A stretch of DNA of 64,000 nucleotides from Isoetes taiwanensis (Eukaryota; Streptophyta; Lycopodiopsida; Isoetales; Isoetaceae), in contig JAJEKV010000047.1 in NCBI GenBank assembly GCA_021234155.1, positions 11,036,201-11,100,200 on the forward strand, written 5' to 3'. Under the pieces are notes generated by a model that was given only the letters and a program-made list of their open reading frames with translations, ran no database searches and was not told where the DNA came from. Below, piece after piece: positions 49,793 through 61,840 of this stretch. The stretch's first letter is position 1, and every line of letters starts with the position of its first letter. The position numbers and the translations under genes are program-made.

Positions 49793-52700
49793 TACAAGCC
49801 ATGTATGTGCCTAGATGGAGCGGCGGCATGGAGCCGATGGAGCCATGTATGTGTCGGTTTTAGCGCCTATGGATGGAGCTAGATGCCACGATTCAAGGTA
49901 GAGTTTGCGATTGATTCCTAACTCAATTGTGTTTTTCGTGATGAAAATTTGATCTTTTCAAAGGGATCTATTCTCAGAGTTGTTGCTTTCTTCTGGGGAT
50001 ATACTAGAGCGTGGGTCTAGAGATTTAGCTGTGATTTGTGATTTGGCCCAGATGCCCATGACTTGGACTAGATTTATTAAAAAAGTTATTCCATGAGGAC
50101 CATCTAGGTTTGCATGAAATTTATCTGTACAGTGACATCTTCTGCTGTTTTCATAAGGTAAGTGCAAGTATTCCGATATTCCTTTTTAGTTTTGTTGTTA
50201 GTCTAATGTTGCCTTCGATTTTGTGCAAGATAAGGCACAGATGTTTTATAATCTCCTTGGTTCCCTTTTCAAACGTATTTTGTTCCAATGCTTCTGTTTC
50301 TATGTCACGTAGAATATATTTTTGGAAATTTTATCTTATCGATTCTTTGCCAATTTTGAAGGCCTTTTATTTGGGTCCAGCCTTCCATTGCTTGATACAA
50401 GCAATGTTTGTGGAAGAACCCAGTTCGATGAGGATCTTGACACACTCTCTGTACATGGTATCTTGGCACATTCTGCCCCAAGCTTCGGGATTCTGATTAT
50501 GAAATGGGTATGTTGTACATTATTCTTTTGTTTTCAGATAGTGTATTTCTTGCTTCAATATAATCTAAGGCAGTATATGCATGGGCACTTAGCAAAGACA
50601 TTAAAAATTAGCATTTGAAATTGATGTAGATTAAGTGCCATTTACATTTCTGTAACTTTGTAAGCATATTAGATTTAGGATTATACACAAGGAAGCCAAA
50701 AAATGAAATTTTGGAACTGCCAAAGTTTGCTTTTAGTTTTGGCATTTCTTAGTAGACGTTACACTAATCTGTGTGCATTTCCCTAATTATCTGCATTGGG
50801 AAAGAATGATGGAAGACGGGAGGAAAACGGCTGAGGTGTATCCAAATTTTCCAGCATTTCTTTTTTCTATGTAGCTGCGGCGTCTGAAGAAGTATGTTTT
50901 TAAATACCCAATATGCACATTTAAAATCTGGTTGTATCAGCTAACTGCCAGGAATAAAAATGGATGCCTCTCATTTTCATAAGCATTCTCAAGCAACAAT
51001 CTTAATGTCATTTATGTATTGTGCAGACCGCTCTTGCAAAGAGGGCAAGGCATCTTGATTTTTGCTTCCACTCCATGTTTTTTGCTTGCCATTTCTCTAA
51101 GAACTTGGATTGTTTCTATTGTAGGCATCACGGCTGCATGCAGACGCATTGGTACCTATAGGCCTTACTATTGTGGTACAGGCAACTTCTTCCAAGCAAA
51201 GTGAAATAAGGCATAATATTGTTTATAAGTTGCACCACTTTGCAAGCAGATTCTTGCAAGCAACGAACAACTTGAGCAAGCCGATCCTAGGTCGGAAGAG
51301 TGCTTTCTTTCTCCTGGAGCATGCTGGGCTTTTCTGATTTGAAGAAAGTTTGGAGAAAGGTGGAGATACATACTTATGCTTTTGACATTGAGCTTTTGAT
51401 TTATGGTAAACCATATATCCATTCTCTTTTGCTTTCTTTGTATATACATACGCACCTTTTGCTAACAAACTGTTGGGGATTTTCTTATTGGTGTGAATTA
51501 GGCTCATTCTTTAGTTGAGGATCATCTCAAGTAATAATTCTAAGGTATCGATAGCTGAATTATACCGGAATACTTTTCGGTCGGTTCGCATTGCATTCCA
51601 CTTTTCAAAGATTAGAAATGGAAAATTTTGGTGCCATTGTTTGTCAAACAATCTGGGGTGCAGGCGACTTTCCCCTTCTCTGTAAGCTCTTCTTCATGAT
51701 TTGCCATTTTATTTTGATTGCTTTGTATTGTTCAAGCTTGCATCAAAGTGGCATATTGTAAGAAGACACAATCACTTTTTGCGACAAAAGCGACATCTTT
51801 GCAAATGGTGTAACCACATGAAGAAGATGTCCATATTTTTCCATTTTTGTCTTACATTTGCTTCTCGGTTTTGACCCCATGTCTACACTATTTGGTGTCA
51901 AACATGTTAACCTATATCTTTTTGCATGTCCAATGATCTTTTTACAAGTGTTAGGCATAGTTATATGTATAGTCAAAATGAACAGGCCAAATGGGAGGTA
52001 TATAACTGGCTCAATAAACATTTACTGAGGTATATGTAGTTATTTGCTTCCACCTTTACTTTGCAAGTTATTTTTCTTATTTGTTGCATGCTTGGGCTTG
52101 ATGAAATCATGTAGAAACAAGATAAGTGTTTTTTACCTTCAGTTTGAAGATATATCTATCTGCTGGGACCACAGGAGGTGCTTTAGGTGTTGAGCATGGC
52201 AAGAATCAAGCATGGCAAAAAACAAGTGTGACCCATATTTTGGTCGAGCCTATGCACTACCAAGCAGGTAAAATGCCTCACTCACTAATATTTCCAATTT
52301 CAACATCTGTTCTGAGTGTGGCCCACATTCTGGTTGAGCCTATGCACTGCTAAGCAGGTATAATCCCTGACTCATGCATTGTGGTATTTTCAAATATCTG
52401 TTCTATATTTGGCTTAGTTTGAGTTTATTGAGTCTATGCACTGCTAAGCAGGTACCATGTCCCCTCTTCTTGCATACAATAGTTTTCCTTTTAGGTTGAA
52501 GCATTCAAACTTTACATGCAGGCATTGTTAAAACTTCTACGCCTATTTACATGCGCTTTTCTTCTGTTAGCTTCTGATCAGTATTCTCTTGCAACAATAT
52601 GAGTTACAAGATACAGCCTGCTCCCTTATTTGTTTTACTGTTGTTCCATATGAACAACGAGTTGGCATGTGAACTGAATTTTTTTGGAATTTTATTGATA

Positions 52701-53570
52701 TATATATTTGCAGGCACGATATTATGATTTTGTTGTTCTTGAAGCATTCTGTGGCTTTATAAGCTGCGTTCTGGTCAGACTGAAACAACAAGCGACATAC
52801 CATGTCTTGAGTTGCATGGGAGGTAGGGAAACAATTAGACTACAGATTTGAGTTTAACATTTCTCATTCAACACAGGACTAGGACAAGCCAGACTGGAAA
52901 CGGCAAATCTTGCAAATGTAAACTTTCTATTTCTTATTTACAACGCGCCATATTAGGATTTTTATATCTGTTATTTCAAGTCGGCAATTTTCTGTTTGTT
53001 GATTTGAAAGACCCTTTGGGATTCCATATGGGAAACATGGAAAACTATCAGAAGGTCCTCTGTGATTCAGAGGGAATCGCAGATAGGGAAATGGGGAACA
53101 ACAAGGATAATTGCTGACAGAAGATGCAACATGGATAACTTTCGGAATGCATGTTATCAACGAAGCAAGGCTTACCAAATGTAGATAACTGTCAGAAGGT
53201 ATAAGGTATACTGCTGTGAATGAACCAAGGATTTTTTATCTTTTGGAAAGTTTAATGAGTTTAGAGAGAGGCTGGCACATACCCTAAATGTAGTTCTAAA
53301 TCTGCTTAGGTAGTTATGGCAACACGTAGAAGACTGAAAATACACTCCATTCATTGTGTATACTTAGGTTTCCATGGGGAGCATATAGAAGGAAACCAAC
53401 AATTCGAAACAAGAATTTTAACTGGAGAGCAAACAATACCCATTGCAATGGTTCAAATTTGATGAGAAAAGATCGGAAGAGACAAGGAGACTTCCATTGC
53501 AGTTTGGCAATTCTTATTTTTGATAGTAACTCAATTTGCGTCATTTTAAATTGTTGTAACGTTTAGGGCA
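49793..53570. other. Intergenic; possible decayed exons, not assignable
   Basis: Short plus-strand frames (50322-50520, 51149-51337) have somewhat protein-like composition and are followed by GT-like donors, but none matches a family I know. It may be a pseudogene or part of a Helitron cargo. Nothing firmer can be said. Confidence 0.3.
52215..52454 (+). repeat. Threefold repeat ending in 'aagcaggta'
   Basis: Three imperfect units each end 'ctatgcac(t/c)...aagcaggta' at 52270, 52360 and 52454. Units 2 and 3 begin 'tctgttct'. The AAGCAG/GTA junction resembles an exon end, so this might be a repeated mini-exon or a tandem repeat by slippage. Confidence 0.7.
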
Positions 53571-54704
53571 AGTTTATATTCAACAAGTCTATTCAATACA
53601 AAACTTAAATCGTTTGGGCAATAGATTCTTGCTTGATGGAACTTCACAGTTGCAACACATTCATAAGATAACTTAGATTGTGTTGTCAAACTTAGACCGT
53701 GTCGATGATTTATATTTGCTTCATGCGACTTCACAACCTCTTCAAGAAATGTTCACACGATATATACACAACTTAAAAAAAACAGTGTCAACAACATCAT
53801 GAACAATCCACAATGTCAATAACAAAATATACAATTTTATACCATTTATGAGAACTCATTTATCAAAGCCTTTGTCCATCTTCTCTATAATGAGGCATAT
53901 CCAATTTTAGGCCTTTGTCCATGTTCCTTATAATGATGCAATTCAATATGCATGTTACAACCCCTCTCGATTCCTTCCCAAATGCTGAAGTAGAAATCAT
54001 GCAATATTTTACCAAGCCTAATTCCAGTTCTCACAAATTGCCAATTGCCACATGCTTTAACATGCATGTTTGCAAACACATTCCAATTTAATTTTGAAAC
54101 TTTTCGCACATGCCATGGTTTAAATGCACAAGCATAACCATCAACATGTTTTACAATAAACTAGAAACGCTATCATTTCGTGGATGGACATTTAGCGACA
54201 CGAGTACTCATAAAATGTAAAAAAAATCAATAAACGTGGAGTCTAGCGACAACTACAAAACAATATAACAAAATGTACATTTTGCATCCTTACGATTTGG
54301 GTGATTACCATATACCAATGGCATAACCACCTAGCTACGTGAGTATATATCCTTCTATTACTTTTGAAAGCATAGATGTTGATCATAAATACAGTCAATT
54401 GGAGGAGTGTTGTCCTTTGGATTAAACATGCATATTCAACATATTCCTTTCAAATTTGAGTTTTAGTTCAGACCACGATGTTTTCTATAGTACATTCAAG
54501 TTCAATATTAGATTATGAGTTTTTGTACTTGGTTGAACATAACATAATCAAGTTCAACTCCTAAATACCACCTATACAAAATCTATATATTGAACTCAAT
54601 GTCAATGAATCTAAAAAAGATCATCTACATTAACCTTGCCCCTCTAAGCCACCTTCTCTATTTTAGCCAGAAATCAAAGAACCACATCTTCAAAATGTTA
54701 CTAA

Positions 54705-54732
54705 GCCCGGCAACGCCGGGCACCATAACTAG
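54705..54732 (+). mobile_element. Helitron-type 3' terminus (plus orientation)
   Basis: A perfect 7-bp stem 'GCCCGGC AAC GCCGGGC' (54705-54721) is followed by seven bases and CTAG (54729-54732), then T. This is the canonical Helitron 3' end. The body would lie to the left in AT-rich DNA (53570-54704), where I could not place the 5' TC end. It faces the minus-orientation end at 48671 and shares the hairpin core 'GGCAACGC'. Confidence 0.65.
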
Positions 54733-57700
54733 TTAACCAATAGATATCTATCAATCCTAGCATGGCATTGCAATGCGATGCTACAAATGAGAACTTTCTT
54801 TTCCAAGTATGCCGTATTTTGAAGCCGAAACAAAAGTTGACATGCAAATTGATGCTAGAAGAGGGGAAATGGTCTTGTGGATGCTCTTCCTTCTGCATGC
54901 ATGCATCATGCATGCAAACAAAAAGAAATACTCTACGGATCTGTGTTCTCCTTGCATGGTAAAAGCTTGCTCAGGTCTTTGTATTGCCCTTCCTCTTTTC
55001 AAACTGTGCATAAGCAACTCATTGTCTTAGGTTCACACAGTTTTGATCTGATAATGATCATTCTGATGGATATTATGCATTTGAAGGCATATGATGCAAG
55101 TAAGAAAACACTACTCCATCAGTCAAAGCAATGATAGCAGCTGACAACATGGATATGGCTCGTGCCTATGGTTCAAAGAGGCTTACAGTGTGATGTCTGG
55201 TGGGAAAATAAATTCAGAGTAAAACCTAGCGTATCAAAAGTGGTATGACAGCAAGTTAAAGGATGTGGTAACACCAAATTGATAGGCCAAGAGGATCTCA
55301 CTGGAAGAGAAAGCCACTGGATCACATTAATTCTATACAGAAGACTTGCAATCACCTGGCTGCTCGCATGCTATATAATAAGCAAGTCATCAATCTCATA
55401 ATACTTAGCAGTGGTAAGAAGATACAGATAGATATCCTTTTAAAATCCACATAAATTTCTTGAAGGTGTCGTGACTTGAAATATATGAGGTAGCCATCAT
55501 AGTCAACATCAGCCCTATATGGAAGAATATGGCTCCACAATGGTCCAGGATGCATGAAAGCAATAAAAGTAGATGAAAATAGAAGCAAAAAATGTGACAG
55601 TCCCAAAAGCAACAGAAACATTATAGTACCAAAAGGGTCCTAGGACTACGTTTTAGGAAGAAGGCAAGAAGACAGGCTTTATCTTAAACATATAATGATC
55701 TAGCATGCGCAAGTATAGTCTCCAAAAGCAATAAGACCTGCAAATTTTACCTATTATGTTCATACTCAGAAGAAACGTATTTATCCTCATAAGATGGTAG
55801 CAATCAAGGAAGTGGAACTTACTGCATCAATGTTACATCTTCGCATCCCATATATTGAGCTATCAAGCTTTCAAGAAATAAAAAAGTACCGAAGCAAATG
55901 TAAAGATCAGATGCAAAATGCAGCCGATTCTGCAGCTGACAGAGTTGTCTTAAATAGTTTCTTGTTGATTCTGCTAACAGTTGTATTAAGCACTGTAGAA
56001 GAGGCTCTGCATTGAGTCTATGGCTAACCTAAAAAAGTAAGGACAACATGAACTTTGATGCACAACGTAAAAAAGTATAGAAATTTGGTAAATTTGCCAA
56101 AAAATTATGCAATTAGGTAGAGCAAAGGAATCCAGAGTTAGAGCAAAAGATTACGATGTGATGGGAACAGGCATGATTCAAAGAGAATGGCATAGACGAA
56201 CTAAACATGTCGAAATGCATCTATTGTGTACTTATACAATATGGCATATACTAATTGAGACAATGAATGAACATGCATTTCAAGCAATATGCTTATAAAA
56301 AATGAATGCTCTCAAAATTCTGCAGCCAAGGAAGTTAGCTTACACATTTTCTTGCCAATTATATTGGTTCGTGTATTTAGGAATGCGGGAGTTAGCGAGC
56401 CTTGCAAGCTATAGACATTTCAACATTTTTCAGGAGAATGTGAATATGCCTTGATCCAGGTAAAACATGTTGAAATGCGTCTATTGTGTACTTATACAAT
56501 ATGGCATATACTAATTGAGACAATGAATGAGCATGCATTTCAAGCAATATGCTTATAAAAAATGAATGTTCTCAAAATTCTGCAGCCAACATTTCTGCCA
56601 ATTATATTGGTCCGTGTATTTAGGAATGCAGAAGATAGCGAGCATTGCAAGCTATAGGCATTTCAACATTTTTCAGGAGAATGTGAATATGCCTTGATCT
56701 AGGTAAGGACTGATGTTCTAGCAGTTTATGCAATGTCAAATCTGATAGCAAGCATTGTATGCTATAGACAACAGTGCAACATGGTTTAGGAGAATGTGAA
56801 TGTGCCTTAATCCAAGTGAGTGGTGTAGAAACAGCATAGAAACACTTAAAACTATAGAGTGCAAGTATCTTACCTATTAATGGAATGATCTGAAAGCTCT
56901 ACAAATAGCTCCACAGTGTTAAAATGTGTAAGAAAGCTGCAAACACAGTTCATATGTGCATCTTAGATTAGAACCTTGGAATGCATCATACATACATATG
57001 CATCCAAGTATAATAGCAGTATTAAAGCCTTACAAAGTATTACATTTATGCACATTTACGTTTTTATACTATATTCGATAGGAACCATGCGTGGCTTCTT
57101 TTTATTTGTAGGTTGGCACTAAGAGTTGCTTTCCGACAGTTGCTCTTAGAAGGTTTGGTGTACATAAGGAATCCACATAAAATAAAACATGAACCTGAAT
57201 CTAGGACTTATATAAAGCACCACGGAAACATGAATGTGATGATAAAAAAGTAGTAGACTTACTCCTAACCTTTGAAAATATATGCATATTATGAATGTTA
57301 ACATGCTGGCCAGGTGCAGAAAGAGAACAATTTATTTAGGATGTAGAAACATCCATATCTAAAATCTTCATTTGCATTTGCTTGTGCAGCTATTTAGAAA
57401 ACGTACTAATTCATTCTCATCATCCTCTCTTATATCAATTATCATAACACATATTGGAGACAATAAAACATATTAGCAAGATCTGCAAGAGATGCTAAAA
57501 TGATTGAGTGTTTAGTCACTTAATGGACACACACAATTTTCACGTCAATAAATATGCAATGATCTCATATCAATGAGCTTCAATATAGAAACAATTCAAA
57601 CACTTACTTGATGATCATCATCGGAGAATTAAAAGGTCATTACTTGAGCCAGAATACTCTTTATCCTGAAAAATAATAGGGTAACAAACTCTGTTACTGG

Positions 57701-57735
57701 AAATTCCTCTTGCTTCTAGAAAAGCATAAATGACA
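54733..57735. other. Intergenic with tandem repeats
   Basis: AT-rich. No gene recognised; short frames such as 55794-56015 have no known motif. Contains the 260-bp tandem repeat described separately. Confidence 0.5.
56203..56820. repeat. About 250-bp tandem repeat, 2.3 units
   Basis: Unit 1 is 56203-56462 and unit 2 is 56463-56706; a partial unit 3 is about 56740-56820. 'ctattgtgtacttatacaat' and 'gcatttcaagcaatatgctt' are identical in units 1 and 2. Unit 2 has a 16-base deletion ('ggaagttagcttacac' region). Confidence 0.85.
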
Positions 57736-57774
57736 GATTCTGGGAAGGGACTCGCAAGAGACACAAAACCGGCC
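57736..57774 (-). repeat. 39-bp direct repeat, outer copy (B2-like)
   Basis: Matches 58553-58591 in 38 of 39 positions ('gattctgggaagggactcgc' and onward). Lies at the outer 3' side of the tyrosine-recombinase element. Confidence 0.9.
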
Positions 57775-57930
57775 TTAGATAGATAGGCTTGTCATTCATC
57801 ACAGCAGCAGTATACAATGTTTTGAAGAATAGAGAGAGGTAGCCGACCATAGGAACAATATCGGGCTACCCCGTAAAAAAGAAATATGCACAGGCAGTAT
57901 AGAAGGGTAATGGTGACAACTTCTCATTGG

Positions 57931-57967
57931 GATAAAAAACCCCGCCCTTTCGGGTTTTCGAGGAAAA
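57931..57967 (-). repeat. Stem-loop motif, inner copy (A2-like)
   Basis: 'aaaaaaccccgccctttcgg' then 'gttttcgagg' forms a short stem-loop. A close relative, 'aaaaaaacccgtcccggcgg' then 'gttttcgagg', occurs at 61804-61840 on the other side of the element, in the same orientation. Confidence 0.7.
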
Positions 57968-58552
57968 CCCTAATGAGAAGTGGTCGCCAAAAACCTAGAA
58001 TGTGTTGCCTGGAGAATTGAAGGAGATGGGTCGATGGCGAATAGAAAACTAGAAGAGTCCCCGCAAGACGGTGTAAAAACTGCAAGCAAAACAGAGAACG
58101 CTAAGAAACACCCGAAAATGGTTAGAGAGAATCAAACATGCATGGCAGTGATGTAGCAATATGTACAACAACAAGCACCCCAATGATGTGAGCGATGAAA
58201 AAAATAACATTGCAAAAAAAGGAGATAGCATCACCCCCGGGGTACCCCACGGATGGAAGAACAACCATGTGAAAGGAGATGTGCATCACCCTCAAGGTGG
58301 AAATGAACAGCATCACCCGCAGGTGGAGAATAATGCGGCATGATGCCGAAAAAAATATTATTATAGCAATACCCAAGGTGAATAACAACAAAGAGTGCCT
58401 GAACAAACATATGTGAAAAAGAGACGTGCGCCCCTAACAATGGAAGAAGTGTTGCTGTGAGAAGACGCCGATAACCGGTCCCGAATGGAGAAGAGCCTTA
58501 TATAATGGCTCGTCCCTGCCCAAAATGACGATCCGATGGCTCGGATCAATGC

Positions 58553-58591
58553 GATTCTGGGAAGGGACTCGCAAGAGACACAAAATCGGCC
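58553..58591 (-). repeat. 39-bp direct repeat, inner copy (B1-like)
   Basis: Starts 22 bases beyond the recombinase stop. Same orientation as 57736-57774, with one mismatch (C/T). Spacing between the two copies is 817 bases. Confidence 0.9.
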
Positions 58592-58613
58592 GACTACCAA
58601 AGAACTTCCTGAA

Positions 58614-59577
58614 CTATAAGCCCCGCCGCCGCGAAACCTCCAAGTGTTGAGTCGGGTCACGAAGCACGTAGCGAGAGTGGGAAGAAGAGGAGCGCCAGCG
58701 ACCGTGAGCGCGAGCAGCATCATGTGGAACCCCCCGAGCCGCAGCTGCCGAGGCCCCACCGCGACGAGCAGAATGTGTACCATACTGGGATGGATCCAAG
58801 CCGATAGCGAGAAGGCAATCCCTCCACCATGAGCGGGCAGTCGGATAGGATAAGGGGCGCAGAGAGGAGGGAGAGGCGCGAAAAAGAGGGCCGCCTGACG
58901 GAGGATCGAGAAGGTGATAAGAACCCATGGAAATCAGACGCTGGAGAATAGTTACGGGGCATGCAAGTGACAGCAAACGAGCTAAAGTAATCGTATGACC
59001 GCGGACAAGTTGGTCTCGTTTAGAATGGCGGATAAGAATATCAACATGAGACAAGAAAAAGGAGAGATCGTGCCAGTTGAGTGCGAGGGCCTCAGAGATG
59101 CGCAAAAAAGCTGCAAAGGAAAGCACGATGAGGGCAGCGCGAGCCAAAGAGGGGAATGGGGCCATGGGATGCGCGAAATGGAGAACAATAGAGCGCACAT
59201 GCTGAGGAAGGAGGGGAAGAAAGGTGCGGGGGGCGGACCCGATGAGAGGTAGATTGACGAGCCAAGGATGGTAAAGGTAAAATCGCGGGGGAGGGAAGGT
59301 TGAAAATTTGATGAAAAAAGGATATCACTGCCGAGGCCGATGCAATGGATGAGGGCGACATATCAGGATGATGAAGAGAGGCAAAAAAGGCTGCGACGAT
59401 GAAAGGGGGAGCAAGGAGATATGAAACAGCATGTAGACGGCACCAAATAACAAAGCGGCGGAACATGGCTATGTAAGCCTTGAGAGTGGATGGGGCGCAG
59501 GAGGAAAACACCAAAGGTAAAGTAGAGAGGAACAAGGGGACCTCCTGGGGCGTAAGTAAGCGAGAGATAGCTGCCAC
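58614..59577 (-). pseudogene. Tyrosine recombinase (phage-integrase fold)
   Basis: It recombines circular element DNA into the genome without target duplication. The catalytic frame 59198-58614 (194 codons) has 'FLRISEAL' (Arg33), Lys60 in 'HSKRDQ', 'THSARRGGAS' (His142, Arg145), 'HGRW' (His165, Trp168) and 'SRYVLRD' (Tyr177), the full R-K-H-R-H-Y set in the right order and spacing. The N-terminal SAM-like part is in the overlapping frame 59577-59092 ('AFFASLHHPDMSPSSIASAS'), so one shift in the overlap (59198-59092) separates them. The frame ends after a short basic tail. Confidence 0.85.
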
Positions 59578-59626
59578 AAACCAACATAAAAACCACGTTA
59601 AATTTAATTAAATTGACAATGAAAAA

Positions 59627-60900
59627 CTAAAGAGCCACATGACGCCGACGCCCTGCAAAAGGCGCCGAGATATGGGGCAATAAAGCCAACGAAAATGCAT
59701 CAAAAAACATAAAATCCCTAATAAAGGATGCCCATGTCGATCCCGTCCAAAGCAGGGGCCACCACGGTGTAGAGGGCCAATGAAGAACTACCAAAGTAAT
59801 ACGAGCATGACACGAGGCCGCATGGTGTAAAATGTGGGGAACTAAGGATGGTGGAGGAAAACAAAAATTGTTAAAGAGGTGCCAATCATAGGTAAAAGCA
59901 TCAGGGGGAATACGGTGCGGGTATGCGAACCGCGTATTATAAACTGGGAGCTTGTGGTTAAGGGGAGAGGCGAAACGATCAATATGATGCGGGCCCCACA
60001 AGGCATCAATATAGTAAAAACACCATGGGGCGAGGGCAAACTCATCTGACTGAGGAAGGCGAGAAAGATAATCGGCCCATTCATTGTGAAAGCGAGGGAT
60101 CCAAACAGGCTCCAAGCAGATGGAAAAGTGAAAACAAAGGAGAAAAATCTCGAGGGTGAGAAAATGAATATCGGGAGAGGAGGAAACCCCTTATTGGAGA
60201 ATGGTGGCAACATTCAAATTATCCCCGCGAACGGTGACTAAAGGCCGAGCATAAGACTTGATAGAAAGCTAAGAGTTCACGCCAAGTGGAGGAATGAGAA
60301 AGTTCAGGCTCAGAAAAAAGGCCAACAAAGTCTAAGCAGGTCTGACTTGGGAGAAGGAGCCACCCCCCAACCAAATGAACTAGTGTCAAACCCAAGGACG
60401 GCGGAAGGACGTCGGGGTGGGCAAATGGGGCGAAAACTCAGAGAAGAGGCGATGGATTCCCATAACTCGATTTCCATCCGGGCTAAAGAGGATAAAGAAA
60501 TAGGGGCATCCCAGTGGAAAGGTTGAATAAGGCGATAGAAGAAGAACGTTAAAGCGGAGACAAGGGAACCGAAAACAATGCGAAGAGACTGAAGAAAACC
60601 CGAGAATTTGGCGAGGTGATGTGAGGTAAGGTGTGAAGAGGAGAGAAGCGAAGCGAAGAGTTGAAAAAACTTGGCGAGTTTCTTGGAAGATAAGCAAATA
60701 ACCATGGCCGAAGCATCAAGGAGAAAGCTAAGGAAAATGGTGCGGTGCGACAAACGAAAACGACATTTAGGCCAAGCAATAAGGAATCCCGCAGATTGCA
60801 AATCAGAAATAATACGATGCTGTAGGGAACTAGGGTCATGCTGAGTGTTAAAAGGAAATCGTTCATATAAGGTGTGCAAGAAATACCGGCCGCTCGCCAA
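59627..60900 (-). pseudogene. RT C-terminus, RNase H and connection region
   Basis: The frame 60900-60310 carries the RT thumb-like 'FLSFLLDASAMVICLSSKKL' and then the RNase H start 'VLGFDTSSFGWG'. The frame 60115-59627 carries 'VWIPRFHNEWADYLSR' (RNase H end) and 'HHIDRFASPLNHKLPVYN', a signature seen between RNase H and recombinase in DIRS-type elements. Between the two (60309-60116) the frame is lost. RNase H removes template RNA after copying. Confidence 0.8.
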
Positions 60901-61446
60901 TGGCAGACCAACGGACGCATCAATTTGGTAAAGACAAAAGGGGCAGAGGCCAGGCCAAAAGGCAACATAGTAAAGACAAAAAATTGGTGGTCAAACTGAA
61001 AATCCAAAAAGGTGTGATGAGGAGGCCAGATGGGAACATGATGGTAACCGGATTTCAAATCCAAAGTAAAAAGGAAATCATGGGGTTGAAGAACAGCCAA
61101 AGCATCGGAAAGAGATTGAAGGAACAGATAAAAAGGAGTTAAGATAGCGTAAGTCCAGAATCAAACGGAACTTGTGGTCTTCTTTGGGCACAACGCCGAG
61201 GGGCGAGCAGAAAAAAGGACAGGATGGGACTTGCATGACTGCGCCAGAACGTAAAAGATCTTGAATGGCAGAGCGGGCAAAAGGAATATATGACAAGAGA
61301 GAGGAAAGGTTTGGGCGAAAAAAGGGTTGAGGTGGAGGTCCCTGAGCCCAAGGGAGAGCATAACCATGTTGGATCCAAGACAAGACGAGAGAATTTGCAG
61401 AGATAGAGCGCCAAAAAGGTAAAAATGCGGAGAGATGCCCACGCAT
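60549..61446 (-). pseudogene. Reverse transcriptase, DIRS-type
   Basis: The frame 61446-61078 has the RT fingers: 'LLRSGAVMQV', 'SPLGVVPKEDHKFRLILDLR' and 'LNSFL'. The next frame, 61100-60549, has 'DFLFTLDLKSGYHHVPI' (first catalytic Asp), 'MLPFGLASAPFVFTKLMRPL' and 'YMNDFLL', where functional enzymes have YxDD. The loss of one Asp and the shift between frames make it inactive. The style (LKSGYHH, LPFGL, FTK) fits tyrosine-recombinase retroelements and pararetrovirus-like RTs rather than copia. Confidence 0.85.
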
Positions 61447-61803
61447 AGATAAGATGGCATAGTGGGAATCGAGAGCAACAGGATCAAAAGGGAGATAGGG
61501 TAAAGGGGAGGTAAAAACTTGGCAATCTGCAAGAAAAAACCCGTCATAAAAAACAATATCCTTTATTGATAATCAGAAGGAAATACAACACATAGTAAAG
61601 AACAAACAACAACCACATTAGCTCAAGAAGACCAAGGCGGGGGCAACGCAGGCGGAGGAAGGGCCGGATGGTGTGTTTGCCAAAACCGACCACAAATAGT
61701 ACAGCGAAGGAAGGAAGGAAGGAAGGTATTTTTATCGTCCACGGAGACCAATCGGTCTATGGGACCCAATACAAAAGCGCAGCAAGCGGATTACTACCCG
61801 GAT

Positions 61804-61840
61804 TAAAAAAACCCGTCCCGGCGGGTTTTCGAGGGAAAAA
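61804..61840 (-). repeat. Stem-loop motif, outer 5' copy (A1-like)
   Basis: Partner of 57931-57967. It lies on the 5' side of the RT and may mark the element's start. Outside the 35 or so shared bases the two copies do not align, so the true repeat may be short or eroded. Confidence 0.55.

Larger units (their letters stand above)
57736..61840 (-). mobile_element. Tyrosine-recombinase retrotransposon (DIRS/Ngaro/PAT-like)
   Basis: Minus-strand order: reverse transcriptase (61446-60549), RNase H and connection (60900-59627), tyrosine recombinase (59577-58614), then a repeat-bearing 3' region to 57736. No DDE integrase and no LTRs are present. Repeats are arranged as expected for split direct repeats. 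RT and RNase H are broken by shifts and RT active site residues are altered. A gag region was not recognised, though it should lie above 61560. Most related elements are known from animals, fungi, protists and algae. Confidence 0.8.

Noticed and set aside
57931-57967. Rho-independent terminator
   Set aside because: The stem-loop resembles one, but this is plant nuclear DNA and a relative of the motif occurs on the other side of the retroelement.
58614-59198. Bacterial phage integrase from contamination
   Set aside because: It follows a eukaryotic-type RT and RNase H on the same strand, is separated by shifts typical of a decayed element, and lies in the same window as plant genes. Read spanning should still be checked.
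60549-61446. Gypsy or caulimovirus-like reverse transcriptase
   Set aside because: No DDE integrase, LTR or movement protein is nearby, and a tyrosine recombinase follows RNase H on the same strand.
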